A stretch of 64,000 bases of DNA from Euborellia annulipes (taxonomy: Eukaryota; Arthropoda; Insecta; Dermaptera; Anisolabididae), in the NCBI GenBank assembly GCA_023213315.1, contig JAKCPI010016990.1, forward strand, positions 24,491-88,490, read 5' to 3'. The notes under the pieces were generated by a model. That model was given only the letters and a program-made list of their open reading frames with translations, was not told the DNA's origin and searched no databases. The position numbers and the translations under genes are program-made. Of this stretch, positions 1-11,069 are shown piece by piece. How positions within the stretch are numbered: the first letter of the stretch is position 1; every line of letters starts with the position of its first letter.

Positions 1-427
1 ACCCGATTGCAGCCAGGGGCTGAACAGGCAAAGGGTTTGGCATCCTCAACCATAATTGACAATTAAGAAAAATCATATAAATGAGGTTACATATGAAAAC
101 TACGGGAAAATTTTTTTTTTAATTTAACATTTATTTAAAAATAGTTTTACCGTTTGAAGTAGAGGGTATAACCTTAAAATATTATTCAATTTTATTATTT
201 TATGAATGTATTCTAAAGAAATTAGAGTGAAATAAATAAATATTATAAATACTAACATTAAAATAACAAAGATAAATAAAATTGATAAGAAATTATTTCT
301 TTGGGAAGTGTCAGATTAGTTAGATATCACGCCACCAGGTGGCAGGCAAGTCCGTCTAAATAATAAAATCCGCTTAATATAAAATTCAATACTTGTTTTA
401 GGAAAAGTTTTATTGGTTCCATATACC

Positions 428-607
428 CATGGGCGTAACTAGGGGGATTCCGGGAGAAGAGGGCGCCTCCCCCAGAAGGCTCGTGCCCCCCCCCTCCAGA
501 AAGCTCCTCGACCCAAGAAAAATTGAGTCAATATGGGGTCTTCCGGACCCCCCGGAGGATGGCTGGTCCCATGGCCCCACCAGCCAAATTTTCTAGTTAC
601 GCCCATG
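428..607. mobile_element. hAT-type MITE, CATGGGCGTAACTAG family
   Basis: Ends CATGGGCGTAACTAG / CTAGTTACGCCCATG (15 bp, perfect). Flanks CATATACC / CATAAACC (7/8). The minus-strand open frame here is inside the element and is not a gene. Confidence 0.8.
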
Positions 608-698
608 CATAAACCCCTTATCAAAATTCATAATTATGTTCTTCATTTAAAGATAATTTCATAATAAATGGAATTTGGTGGCTGTGAATATATTCGAT

Positions 699-762
699 TT
701 AAATCAGGGCAGGTTTATCCAAAGCACATAAAGGCTTTTTATTTTGGCTGAACCTGCCCTGA
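699..762. repeat. short hairpin
   Basis: AAATCAGGGCAGGTTTA opposite CTGAACCTGCCCTGATTTT with a loop of about 28 bases. Confidence 0.45.
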
Positions 763-946
763 TTTTCTTTATTTCATTAAAATCTTTCTTGGCATCGAAG
801 GCCAATTAAACTAAACCCCGTCTCTATTTATTTCAATTGGATTGGTAGCCAATCAAATTGAAATAAATTATCGCATGAGACGGGAACCTGCGACCCTTGT
901 TACAAATGGCTATCACGCTACACCAAGGCCCGAGGGTTGCCCTGAT
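763..946 (-). mobile_element. second SINE subfamily, copy 1
   Basis: GGTAGCCAATCAAATTGAAA, GTCGCATGAGACGGG-like, a B-box region CCTGCGACCCTTG and CACCAAGGCCCGAGGG. GCCCTGATTT occurs at both ends as a likely duplication. Confidence 0.6.
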
Positions 947-1056
947 TTAAATTAGATAATTTTATAATTTCATATTTAGAAATTATAATTTAAATTTTGG
1001 ATAATATTGTATTTTTAAGGAACGAAATAAATATATTTATATAGGCGCGCAATTCT

Positions 1057-1150
1057 GACCGCCATAGCGAAAGACCCTCAACGGACGAGAAGTTGTGATA
1101 TGACGTCATTGGCGCGGGTGCCCGCGTGCCCGCGTCCGCCGTCCGCGCCC
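1057..1150. promoter_or_regulatory. GC-rich island with YY1-like, CRE and CCAAT motifs
   Basis: In otherwise 75-80% AT sequence, this CpG-rich patch contains GCCAT (YY1-like) at about 1060, a perfect CRE, TGACGTCA, at 1101-1108, an inverted CCAAT (ATTGG) overlapping it at 1107-1111, then GCGCGGG and CGTCCGCC repeats. It is a candidate promoter. No adjacent coding exon was found on either strand. Confidence 0.35.
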
Positions 1151-1567
1151 AATAATAATCTTTTTAGTTGGAAGAATAATTTAATTTCAAAATTTAACTG
1201 ATTTAGAATTCTTTTTAATTAAATAAAAATTTAGATTCTATTAATTTATTTTAATGAAATTAGTTTAATTAAAAATAATTTTTTGTTAGTTAATTCTTAA
1301 TTTGACTCATTTTTTTCGTTTATAGAACTTTCGAGAAATTTCATCAGAAATAACATCTAGTAAAAATTATGAAAATTCAAGATATAATTTGATTTATTTA
1401 TTTTTATTTTTGTTATAAATAATTGGATAATTTTATTATCTAAATTAATTAAATTAACAAATTGAAATTTGTTAATTTTCAAGCGAATACCTTTCATAGG
1501 TTAAAGTATACTGGAGTATGATTACTTTTTTCTAAATACACTTTATTGAATTATAGAGAAGTGTATT

Positions 1568-1660
1568 ACTTTCTCTTACCTATATATATGTTAATATATA
1601 GAAAGAGAAAGTATTGTATTCATGTCAAAAATTCGTCACCGGCAGAGCTTTCATAGACAC
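1568..1660. repeat. solo left hairpin of the hairpin-bounded family
   Basis: ACTTTCTCTTACCTATATAT...GAAAGAGAAAGTATTG followed by ATTCATGTCAAAAATTCG, then unrelated sequence. Similar short copies lie at 3438-3476 and 5538-5578. Confidence 0.6.
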
Positions 1661-1984
1661 ATTTTCATGATTCGGGATCAAAATCACACCCGCAGATATA
1701 AATAAATTCAGCTCAAACGCGCCAATCATTTGTTCATTAAATGCAATTTTGTGATATTGCTGTCAAAGAAATTTATTTTGTTGTAAGTATAATTGCTTTC
1801 AGATACGATTAGGTAAGTATCTTATAATTGCTGGGTATTCCATTGGGTTCATGGTTCATATTACTTTGTTCTATACGCCCTGTTTAGTGTCTTCATATCA
1901 ATCGAGTAAGATGACATACTGATCCATTTGATAAGATGACATAGTCTGTCATCATAGTATAGTAAAAAAAAAAAGATAAGGAAA

Positions 1985-2206
1985 ATGCAGAAGAATCCCA
2001 AAGAAAGTTAATCGTGTCATTTTTGAAGATTCAGAAGATGAACTTTCAGAATCTTTTTCTCCTAATAAGATGCAGCATGCATCTACTGCAGTGCAATTCC
2101 AAATCGGAGGAATATTGGATTCGCAGTCACTTATGCCTAACATGATGCCACAATTTAGGTGCCGATATACCTCGCAAACCAAAAATTTGTTTGTGAGCTA
2201 TGTGTA
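1985..2206 (+). pseudogene. unassigned reading frame inside a repeat with GATGACATA motifs
   Basis: From about 1985 one plus frame is open for about 74 codons to TAG at 2204-2206. It is rich in acidic/Ser residues early (VIFEDSEDELSES), then IGGILDSQSLMPNMMPQF. An AATAAA lies 5 bases after the stop. There is no convincing ATG before codon 26 or acceptor. Inverted copies of AAGATGACATA flank it (1909, 1932 direct; 2226, 2245, 2420 inverted), so it is probably transposon-derived. Confidence 0.3.
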
Positions 2207-2439
2207 GACAAATAAAATTCTAAATATGTCATCTTGGGGACAACTATGTCATCTCACCCTCATTGGGTTTTTCATTTTTTTTTTTTTTTTTTTTTTTTTT
2301 TATTACATACTTTTAAGAGTTGAACAAAAAAAAAAAAAAGTTGGGGTATTTTTTACAAGAAATTTTTACGTTCCTCATATCATGTTTTATTTTCATTATT
2401 TTTGGGTTCAAAGAAAAAGAATGTCATCTTGGGCACACT

Positions 2440-2878
2440 TCCCCTACACATTTTGAGGTTCCCTGAATCCAAAAAAGTGGTTTTCGAGACATGGTCTGTC
2501 TGTCTGTGTGTGTGTGTGTGTCTGTGAACAAAATATCCCAAGAACCATTTTCTCAAAATTCGCTCCAACGATTTTGATTAAAATTCATAAATCAATTATT
2601 TTTTAGATTCTCTTTAAAATGTATATTCTCATTTTACCATTGAAATCTTCTAGAGACCACTTTACTCTTGTACTCCATAGGAAAGATAGGAAAAATGGTT
2701 GCTATGGCAAAATATATATATTTTCCCATACTTATAAATTTTATATTTTGAATTCTAATATATCGGTGGAAACTAAATATATCGACACAAAAAATCTGGT
2801 GTGACAAGCACAGTACACATCTTCCTCTTGCCGAAGATATGAGAAAGTTGTGTACTGTGCTTGCCACATCAGATTTTT
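2440..2878 (+). mobile_element. hairpin-bounded repeat, left end missing
   Basis: Begins at ACACATTTTGAGGTTCCCTG and continues through the microsatellite and body to the TCTGGTGTGACAAGCACAG palindrome (about 2795-2878). About 130 bp of internal sequence present in the full-length copy is absent after TCTCAAAATTCGC. Confidence 0.65.
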
Positions 2879-3104
2879 TTTATTTTAATTTATTTGGTTA
2901 TTAAAAAAAATCTTTAAAAAAAATGAATTAAGCCATCATTTTTTTTTTAGATATAAATCACTATAAATTTTAATTTAAAGTTTTATGCAATTATGATTTA
3001 TTCTTCCATAGATTAATGTTTTTGTTTTAAGAGTTATTATAAAGAATAAATGAATTTGGTTAGGATAATAAAAAAAACTATTTTTTAATTAACATGATGA
3101 TTTT

Positions 3105-3430
3105 GCAGATACTCATTCGTACGAAAATTCAGCCGAAATGTGAACGCATGTCCTCTCGGATAACGATTTGACGCAGGAGCTCCGCCCCCTGAGGACGAAA
3201 ATGCGCGGTGGCGAAGGAACCTCCTCTGCGGACACGGGAGACGATCGATAGGACCTCAATGTTGTTGTAAGGGCCGTAGGGCGAGTGTTGAGAAAACTTG
3301 AACCGCATTTGCAAAAAACAGTGGAACACTCTAATCGTGATAGACAAATTCGGACATTCATTCTATTGCCCTGTTCGTTTGGGAAAGGACAATTTTCTTC
3401 TCAAGCCCAACATAACCGAATTAGGGTAAG
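3105..3430. other. GC-rich island of unknown nature
   Basis: A sharply bounded GC-rich segment. On the plus strand it is bordered by tttgcag (3108) and by GGTAAGTC (3425), but all three plus frames contain stops. Two minus frames are open for 72-82 codons without splice support. It could be a noncoding exon, a decayed exon or part of an element. Confidence 0.3.
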
Positions 3431-3437
3431 TCTTTGT

Positions 3438-3476
3438 ACTTTCTCTTACCCTATATGAAATATATAGAGAGAAAGT
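3438..3476. repeat. solo left hairpin of the hairpin-bounded family
   Basis: ACTTTCTCTTACCCTATATG with the complementary ATAGAGAGAAAGT; only the hairpin is present. Confidence 0.55.
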
Positions 3477-3868
3477 ATTATTTTAATTTTAAAGATTTTT
3501 CACAAGAATAATTATTTATTTAAATTAGCTTTTAACATACAAATATTTAAATTATCATATCAATGCTTGGGTGTTAATTTATAAAAAATAATTATTACAA
3601 ATTTTCTTAAAATTAATTGTTGGCATTTGAATTTTCTCTTAAAAAGCATTAACTTCCTAATCGAATCAATCAAAGTGGGGATTATTTTGTAATTATGAAA
3701 TTTTTTTTTATTGTCATAAATTTTTAAAATTTATTAAAACTTAATGCAATTTATAAAAACCTGCCCATAAAACATTCAAATAGGTAAATTTATTTATTTT
3801 TTATTTTTATTTTGTACTGGCTGTGAGGGAGTGGAGTCAGCCAAGGAAAGAATAAAAAACAAATTTTT

Positions 3869-3910
3869 CTGTCGACGTTTCGAGCGCCAATCACGCTCTT
3901 CTTCGGGCAG
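3869..3910 (-). ncRNA. hammerhead-ribozyme motif, diverged core
   Basis: On the minus strand CTGCC - CGAAGAA - GAGCG/TGATTGG/CGCTC - GAAACGTC - GACAG. Stem II pairs 5/5; the core T is C. Confidence 0.5.
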
Positions 3911-4045
3911 TCTAATGTCAATTCTTACGGATTGTAGTAATTTGTGTATCATTAGACATCAACAGACTAAGCTTAAACTAACATTAACAATGTACAGTGT
4001 GTTCATTTTATGATTTAAACAATGATTTTTAATATTTTTTAAAAT

Positions 4046-4212
4046 TTATTTAAGGTCTTTTTCGTCAACCAAGGCCTTTTAGACCACGTCTCTTTTACAA
4101 TTTATAGGTAGCCAATTGAAATAAATTGTCGCATGAGATGGGTTGCGAACTCGCGACCCTTGGTTCAGAAGCCCGTGCTTGCCGTGCTAACCCCTTCACC
4201 AGGGCCCGAGGG
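4046..4212 (-). mobile_element. second SINE subfamily, copy 2
   Basis: Same body (TAGCCAATTGAAATAAATTG, GCATGAGATGGG) and tRNA-like head ending CAGGGCCCGAGGG. Nested in the fold-back 3825-4768. Further fragments at 56363-56400 and 58085-58195. Confidence 0.55.
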
Positions 4213-4400
4213 TGATTTTTAATATTAAATAACAGTCATTCGTATATCATTGTTTAAATCATAAAATTAACACACTTTACATTATTAATGTTTTGTGAGG
4301 TATGTCTTTGTGGCTGGAAGTATTTACAAGGCGGAGTCAAAAGAAAAAAAAAATTTCAAGACATATGTAGCCAAAATTATTTCTTTTATTGAGCTGTTCC

Positions 4401-4438
4401 AGGCTGACGTTTCGGCCACAGGTCTTGGCCATCTCATT
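4401..4438 (-). ncRNA. hammerhead-ribozyme motif
   Basis: On the minus strand ATGAGA - T - GGCC/AAGACCTGT/GGCC - GAAAC GTC - AGCCT. The mate at 4516-4545 supplies the complementary AGGCT and CTGAAGA but lacks stem II. Confidence 0.45.
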
Positions 4439-4515
4439 CTTTCGTTGTCCTTATGAGCGCTCCGTTCATGCAAATGTGTGTCGCTGAAATTTTAATTTCC
4501 ATTTATTCTCGCCTT

Positions 4516-4545
4516 AGGCTCTGAAGATGGCCGAAACGTCAGACT
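4516..4545 (+). ncRNA. hammerhead-ribozyme motif, stem II deleted
   Basis: AGGCT - CTGAAGA - TGGCC - GAAACGTC - AGACT. The sequence between the two halves of stem II is missing relative to 4401-4438. Confidence 0.4.
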
Positions 4546-4682
4546 GGAACGGCACAATAAAAAAAATAATTTTAGCTACATATGTCTTGAAATTTTTTTT
4601 TGACTCCGCCTTATTGTTAATGTTAGTTTAAGTTCTGTTTGTTGATGTCAAATTACTATAATTCGTAAGAATTGACAATAGA

Positions 4683-4725
4683 CTGTCCTGAGAAAGAGAG
4701 TGTTTGGCGCTCGAAAAGTCGACAG
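4683..4725 (+). ncRNA. hammerhead-ribozyme motif, diverged
   Basis: CTGTC - CTGAGAA - stem II GAGAGTG...GCGCTC - GAAAAGTC - GACAG. Stem I pairs 5/5. The core and GAAA box each carry a change. Mate at 3869-3910. Confidence 0.5.
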
Positions 4726-5173
4726 AATAAATTGTTTTTTATTCTTTCCTTGGCTGACTCCACTCCATTATTTATAGGCAAATTTATTTTCTTTTCACAA
4801 TGGGAAGACAGCTTGGGGATGATTCTCCTCTATGCTATTGAAAACTCAAAACTTTCTCTTATTCTACAATTCTGGAATTCAAATATTACCATAAATAAAA
4901 AATTTCATCCTTTCAGACTTTAATTAACTTTTGGAACAGGAAACTTTAGGAAAGTGATTAACTCTTATCATTGTACCCCTTTTGTGAATCATTTTAAAAG
5001 GAAATTTTGGACACTCAATAGATCGAAAGATAATGAAATACTTTAAAAGCTTAAACATATCTTTAATAAGAGTCGTTTGGCCTCATCGTAACATTTTGTT
5101 TTATTTTTTTTTTTTATAAAATTTCATTTTATTTATTATAACGCTTGATAAGAAATATTTTTTCCATTTTCAG

Positions 5174-5343
5174 GGGCAATGCCACCGCTTCTGCCCTAAG
5201 ACAATAGAATTGATTGTCTCTGCTTCCGATTTGGACCACCATGGCAAGACCGTACTGATTGCAGATATTCTTCAGAGATTTCTGGCCACATTTGTGAAGT
5301 TCCGGCCGCGCAGCCAACATGCGCTGGGCCCTTCCTGTCCCAG
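5174..5343 (+). CDS. orphan coding exon, protein unknown
   Basis: A GC-richer island bounded by the acceptor tttccattttcag and the donor GTCAGT. Frame 0 is open over 56 codons plus 2 bases, starting GQCHRFCPKTIELI and ending ALGPSCP; three cysteines and an amphipathic helix are visible. The minus strand is also open here but lacks matching splice signals. I do not recognise the protein and found no partner exon nearby, so the rest of the gene may lie outside the window or be lost. Confidence 0.4.
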
Positions 5344-5537
5344 GTCAGTTCTGCATCAAAATTGCTCGCTTGGTGACTTCATCCATTCGTTTTATCTTGT
5401 CTTTAAAAATAAATATGTTATACTGGTCAAATCAATCATTTGAAATCCCTACTGACGACAGGGGCCAGGATCTTGCTTACAAATAGAAAAATTCAAAGCT
5501 TTTTTTAAATAATTTTTTATTATTTCATTATTTTTTT

Positions 5538-5578
5538 ACTTTCTCTTACCTATTTATGTAATATTTAGTGAGAAAGTA
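5538..5578. repeat. solo left hairpin of the hairpin-bounded family
   Basis: ACTTTCTCTTACCTATTTAT with TTAGTGAGAAAGT; only the hairpin is present. Confidence 0.55.
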
Positions 5579-6865
5579 TTGGAAAAAGGAAAAAAAAAAA
5601 AAAAAAAATTTATTATACAGTGGCGTAACGCATTTTAGCTGAGCCCCGGCGCAATCTTTTTTTCTGGCTCCATTCAGGGTCGAAAACGAAATTTTTGCCG
5701 CCCTGCGGAAAATTTGTTTTCCCTTGAAAATCATTTTACCATTTTTTTGGAGAAAGGAAATTTTTGTCGCCCTGCGCTTAATTTGTCTCATAAAAAAATT
5801 GAGGTTTTTGTCTAGATGTTGACTCGTTTTTACTAGCCTAGTGGCTGATTTAGATGCCTCTGATCCAATAAGAGATAACAAATTCAGGATTAAACTCGAT
5901 GTGTCTGGCTGCATTGAGAATTTTTATTCTTTGTAGAAATCTTTCAATTTGACCTGTTTCAATATTTTTATTTTTTTTTTTTTACACCTCTATAAACTCT
6001 TCAAAATTTTGAATAATCTTTTTCCGAGAGCTCAAGAGCTTTCATCTCGCTCTCTCCCTCTTTTGTGATATATTTCAAGAGATATTTAAAATTTATTAAT
6101 TTATTTGAATCCACGTTTGTAGTAATTTCATTTTTGTTACGAAATAAACGACATGTTTTGTTCTCGAAAATTTTGCCACCATCTCTTCACACTCACCCAT
6201 TTTGATAGTTGTGGCGCAACTTGTATTTGGTCAGCGGGAGAGGGGATATTGAATTTTTGTTTCCTCTGTTTGGCTTTTAGTAGAATCCTTTGTAGATTTT
6301 ATCTTTTTAAGGTGAATATGACGAAAAAACCAAACTCTTGGCATTTGGGCAAAGGGTCTACAGTTTTTTCATTAACTTCAATTACAGTGTTTTGCTCTTT
6401 GTAAAACTATCTCTGGCATCAAAAGTCATTTAAACCGGTCTCAATCGATATTACTTTATATGAGTCATGAATTATCTAAAGAAAAAAAAAATTGTAAATA
6501 AATTGAATTGGCTTTTTATTTTTGATTAAAAAAATTTAGAACGAGCATATTTTAGTGATAATGAAAACCGGATTTTATTGTATAAAAAGCGAAAATGTCA
6601 AAAACAAAAAATGTTCTGATAAACATAAGTATATGATCATATGCTGCATAGTTGAACTTTGAACGAAGTTTTTAAATTATTTCGAGAGTTATCGCTAAGG
6701 TTTCTATTATATTTTATTATCTTTTGTAAGAATTACTTCATGATTAAAATTTCAATTTAAAAAAATATCATTTTCTTGAAATTTTTTCCTAATGAGGCCC
6801 AGGTCCTTTAAGCTCAAATCTTAAAATTTTAATTCAAAAAGTCATTTTTTTTGAACATTGTATGA

Positions 6866-6985
6866 GTCAGACAGTTTCATCATGACGATGTTCTAGCTGT
6901 GGAAACAGAATTAACAAGGAAAGCTGATTTGGAATCTATAATTGACAATTTTGCATCACTCAAGGCGAGGAGAGTAATTTTATAA
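6866..6985 (+). pseudogene. fossil C-terminus of a hAT transposase
   Basis: The frame is open for 39 codons to TAA at 6983-6985 and ends in IIDNFASLKARRVIL. The pattern 'short acidic helix, F-A-x-K/L-K-A/S-R-R, stop' is the usual C-terminus of DUF4371/ZMYM1-like hAT transposases. A stop immediately precedes the frame, and I see no upstream transposase in frame. It suggests that an autonomous hAT lineage once existed for the short hAT-type elements in the window. Confidence 0.45.
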
Positions 6986-7904
6986 AATCTGTTTAGGTAT
7001 TATTATTATTATTAGGAACCGACCTAAGTTTCGGTTTCGGCCAAAACTAAAATTGAAGCCGAAATTCGGTCTCGGTTTCGTTTTTGGTATCCAAATGGCT
7101 TAAATAAATTCATCGGAGTGCCTGGGATCCGAGCCCTCGACCCTTGGTATACAAGGCAGGCCCGCTACTAACTACACCAAGCCCGAGGGCATTGTTTATA
7201 TTGAAAGAAAAATATTATTGCAGTATATGCAGATTCTGTATTTTTATACAACTTTTGTCGAAGGCTAGAAATTCGTCTAGCCTTTGAATTAGTTGTGTGA
7301 TCCCTAGAGAAATGTGTAATAAATATTCTAGTTGACATGAAGTTTGTCTTTATTTATTCCATTAACTATTAAAATAAATTTATTTCCCAAGTGTACTTTG
7401 GTCTAAGTGTTTGCTTTTTGTGCTTTCCAATGAAATTTTATGTTTAGCAAGGGATTAATATGGCGATAAGTAGTTTCAAGTTTTATTTAGTGAATGATTA
7501 ATTTTTCGTAATTAAACACTCACTTTAAATTTCAATTATGATAGGAATTACAAAAGCTAACAAATACAAAATGAAATGTAGACTATATCAGTAGAAACAG
7601 CCAGAGGAACATTCAACTCAGGATAATAAGGAAGTTACTTCGGTAGTCATAGACTATATCAATTTTTTTTTTTTACCGGGGCCCGGTACGAGGTTTAAAA
7701 TTTTTCGAGATCCACAAAACAAATTTATATTATTTAATAAAAATCAAGTTATTTGTTTGTTGTTGTTTATTTCATACACAAAAATTTCGTGTTTTTACAA
7801 TTTTCTTTCGCGACTCGGTGAAATTTTTCTATGTCCCGTTGCCGGGTCGCAACCCACACTTTAAGAAACCCTAGTATATAATATAGAACATATACGGATC
7901 TAAG
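6986..7904. other. AT-rich intergenic sequence
   Basis: Apart from the SINE head at 7085-7191, I see no gene or clear element. Open frames are short and AT-driven. Confidence 0.5.
7085..7191 (-). mobile_element. SINE head fragment
   Basis: TTTGGTATCCAAATGGCTTA to CTACACCAAGCCCGAGGGC; the tail is missing. Confidence 0.7.
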
Positions 7905-8143
7905 CATGGGTGTATCCAGTTCAAAACGGAAGGGAGGGAGGCAACTTTTCTAATATCTATTTTATTCTCTTCTGAAATGCTACAATCTAACTGGAGATAG
8001 GGGATGGCGTCCCTCGTAGTTTTTATCTTCTCACATATGGCGTGAATTTTTCATTTTTTCTTTATATTTTTTTGTTTTTTATTTTTATTTCAAGTTTGGA
8101 AGAGGATCAGCTGCCCCCTTGACTTCCCCTGGATACGCCCATG
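7905..8143. mobile_element. hAT-type MITE, CATGGGTGTATCCAG ends
   Basis: Ends CATGGGTGTATCCAG / CTGGATACGCCCATG. Flanks GATCTAAG / GATACAAG (6/8). Confidence 0.65.
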
Positions 8144-8870
8144 GATACAAGAAATAATGTTTATTAATTTATTAACTCAAAAGGCCGAAAAAAAGACACC
8201 ACTACGAGCCGAACCACTTATCTGCAGAAACATCGGACTCCCCTGGCGGTTCTTACTTTTTCAGTAGGCATATGTTTTTATATTTTGAGTAAATTACTTT
8301 GTCTTCAAGGATTCGATCTCGGGAACTAATATATTCATAAAATGTGAAAAAATAACCAATTAATCATTTAGTACGAATCGAGGCATTTGTTAAATATTAA
8401 TATCTTATTCAAATGAATAGATCGCGAAAACTGTTTAATCTAAAACATATAATAAATAGTTTAAATTCAACAGGACTATGAATCTAGTAGTTGGTAATGG
8501 ATTAGGTCTTCTCTTAAATAAAATTAATATATATATATGATTTTATTCGGACTGAAGAGAAAACTCTAATCCATTTCCAGATATGGGAAGATTCTCGTGC
8601 CATATATAATATTTAAAAAAAAACTTTCATTCCTCTATCTCTTATCCTGAGATAATTTGGTCAAGCATTTTTAGAACTTTTTTTAACAGGATAGTGGGGG
8701 AACCGCGTGAGGGGTTGACAAAACGAAATTATATTCGTGCACCCTTTGGAAGACTTAACAATGCTCTTAAGTTAAGTCTTTCAGGGAATACATTGTTAAT
8801 GTTTTTTGAAATTGTTTAATAATGTCAACCGACTGTCTTGTCACTACCATCTGTAATATTTGACACTTAC

Positions 8871-8915
8871 ACTCTCCTGAGGAAGAGCGCGACAAGCGCT
8901 CGAAACGTCGACAGA
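8871..8915 (+). ncRNA. hammerhead-ribozyme motif, solo
   Basis: TCTCTC - CTGAGGA - A - GAGCGC/GACAA/GCGCTC - GAAAC GTC - GACAGA. Core intact; stem II 6/6, stem I 5/6. The downstream TTCCTTGGCTGACTCCA matches the arms of the pair at 3825-4768. No inverted mate nearby. Confidence 0.55.
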
Positions 8916-10242
8916 ATAAATTTGTTTTTTATTTTCCTTGGCTGACTCCATTCTACGCTACTATAGTTAATACGCACAGCCAGTATATTAATTAATTGAT
9001 AATGATAATACAAATAAATTTTTAACTAGAATTATTTCGCAGACCCCTGGGTGTCCGCGCCACAGCTTAAGGACCCCTGCGTTAGACTAATTTTATTTGA
9101 ATTATTTTAGAATATATTTATTACAGAGACCGAGGCCTCGAGATAACTTTTCACCTTTTCCTGGGATGTGACCTTTCAAATTATAAAGATATATATTAAA
9201 CAGGAACCATGCTAAATGAGGAAACTCTTAATTAATACAAGCCTGTAAATTCTAACATTTATAAATATTTAAGCCCTCCTTTATTTACCATTGACATTTC
9301 AAATAATATATTTGATAAATACAAAAATATTGATTGGACGTATAAGTAGCACGCCCACGTGTCGAACGAGGATGTTCTTCCCTCTAGAAAAACATTCTTT
9401 CCATTTGTTAAGTTTTTATCGAATGCAAATTAAATTACATTTTAACAGTTGATTTTTTCTGATACTTTACTTTATTTAACTAATTAATTAAAAATACATG
9501 GAAACATTTATTTATATTATTTTCTTTTAAAAATATCTCGGAAAAGATTTATTTATTTTTATTTTTAGCTAGATGAAGGTCCATTACTAATGTCACTTAC
9601 TAAAATATCTAATAATATTCTCCAGCTAAAATTATATTATATTCAAAGGCGAATCATGTCATAATTTTTAGGACCAAAAATGCCAACAAAATTCGTTAAT
9701 TTCAATTTGTACGTTGTTTTTTTTTTTTTTAAGATAAAAATAGATTTTTTTGCCGGCTCCCACGAATGCTTGCCAACTCTAAAAGGGAAACATCCCCTAC
9801 CTCCCCTCCCCCCCTCTCCTTGGCTCCACCCCAGATATATTGACTTTGCAAAATGATGCAGTGGAACAATTGCCAAAATTATGCCTAAGTGATAACACAT
9901 TTTATGATTGATTAGAGAGAAAGATATTCTGCTCAAGTTTAAAAGACACGACCTCAACTTTAAAAAACTTTTTTGTAGCTTTATTCTTCTAGACTTCTAG
10001 ACATCCACCATACCATGTCAGTTTTTATTAAATTTCTTAAATTTAATAATAAATTTGGTTATTATAATATTTATAAGGCGGAGTCAAAAAAAAAAAAATT
10101 GCAAGACATATGCAGCCAAAAATTATTTCTTTTATTATGCCGTTCCAGGCAGGTTATTAATATTGTGGAGGTGGCTGTTGAGTTGTATCAAGGAAGGGTG
10201 GCAAAAGCAGAGACTGGCAGCCAAATTTTTTCTTTAAATATT

Positions 10243-10295
10243 TTATTGGGCCAACGTTTCATTCTCGATAGAAGGACATCTTCAGCGCCCAATAA
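10243..10295 (-). ncRNA. hammerhead-ribozyme motif
   Basis: On the minus strand TTATTGGGC - G - CTGAAGA - TGTCC - hairpin TTCT/ATCG/AGAA - TGAAAC GTT - G - GCCCAATAA. Stem I pairs 9/9 after one mismatched pair. The mate at 10399-10447 has lost the GAAAC box. Confidence 0.5.
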
Positions 10296-10398
10296 GTGTC
10301 AAGAAATTATATATATTTTTTTGCAAGATCTCTCACCTGATGAGCATCATTTGACATAGCTGCCTAAAGCAATATATATATATACAATTTCTTGACAC

Positions 10399-10447
10399 TT
10401 ATTGGGCGCGGAAGATGGCATCTATCGAGACTATCGAGGCCCAATAA
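10399..10447 (+). ncRNA. hammerhead-ribozyme motif, degenerate
   Basis: TTATTGGGCGCGGAAGATGG... then GCCCAATAA. Stem I is kept; the CTGA and GAAAC boxes are damaged. Confidence 0.35.
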
Positions 10448-11069
10448 AATATTTAAAGAAAAAATTTGGTTGCCAGTCTCTGCTTTTGCAAACACATTCG
10501 TGATAAATATAACCAAAAATTTGTTATTATCTATAACAGAGATCACCAAACTTTTTTGTCTCGTAGTCCCCTTGCTATATTTTTCGGTTTTTGGTAGATC
10601 CCCTCCTTAGCTAATATGGCATTTTTGAAAATTCATCAACTTCAAATGTGTTTTGACTGATGTCTAACTGTAGTAAGGTGTAGAAAAAAAAACACGGCTC
10701 TATAATGAAACAGAAATTTAGTTACCGCTTTTTAGTGGGAGGGATGAACCTGGTGCTTTGATAATAAATTTTCAATATTTGGTTTCTATTTAGGGAGGTT
10801 TAATATTAAATCTCCTCGGTTAATGATGTCCAGTTTGTTTTTAATTATTAGATATGAAGATCTGTTTATCTGTAATATGTCTGGTCTGGGTTACGATGTG
10901 CTGAGGTCAAATTATAAAAAAATAAAAATAAAATAAATGAGATCAACTATCGTGAACCCCCATTTACATCTCACAGAGCCCCAATTCATTTTTTCGCTTA
11001 GATGGACCCCTTATATTTCTTCGGCGACCCCTAGGGGTCGATATAGACCAGTTTGGGAATCACTGAACT

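Larger units (their letters stand above)
4328..4613. mobile_element. fold-back element with paired hammerhead motifs, nested
   Basis: Arms AAGGCGGAGTCAAAAG / TTTGACTCCGCCTT, then AGACATATGTAGC..AAAATTA inverted. A half copy of the same arm lies at 10074-10150. Confidence 0.65.
3825..4768. mobile_element. fold-back element with paired hammerhead motifs and nested insertions
   Basis: Arms GGAGTGGAGTCAGCCAAGGA / TCCTTGGCTGACTCCACTCC. The loop holds a SINE-like fragment (4046-4212) and a second fold-back hammerhead element (4328-4613). Confidence 0.65.
10201..10493. mobile_element. fold-back element with paired hammerhead motifs
   Basis: Arms GCAAAAGCAGAGACTGGCAG / CTGCCAGTCTCTGC-like, then TTAAATATTTTATTGGGCC inverted. 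An inner arm, TGACACTTATTGGGCGC, is shared by both sides. The fold-back at 10074-10150 abuts it. Confidence 0.6.

Noticed and set aside
2226..2456. Open frame over the poly-T tract
   Set aside because: Driven by homopolymer (Phe run); no coding character.
3113..3361. Two overlapping minus-strand open frames as a gene
   Set aside because: Both frames are open by composition, neither has matching splice sites or recognisable sequence. Kept only as an unexplained GC-rich island.
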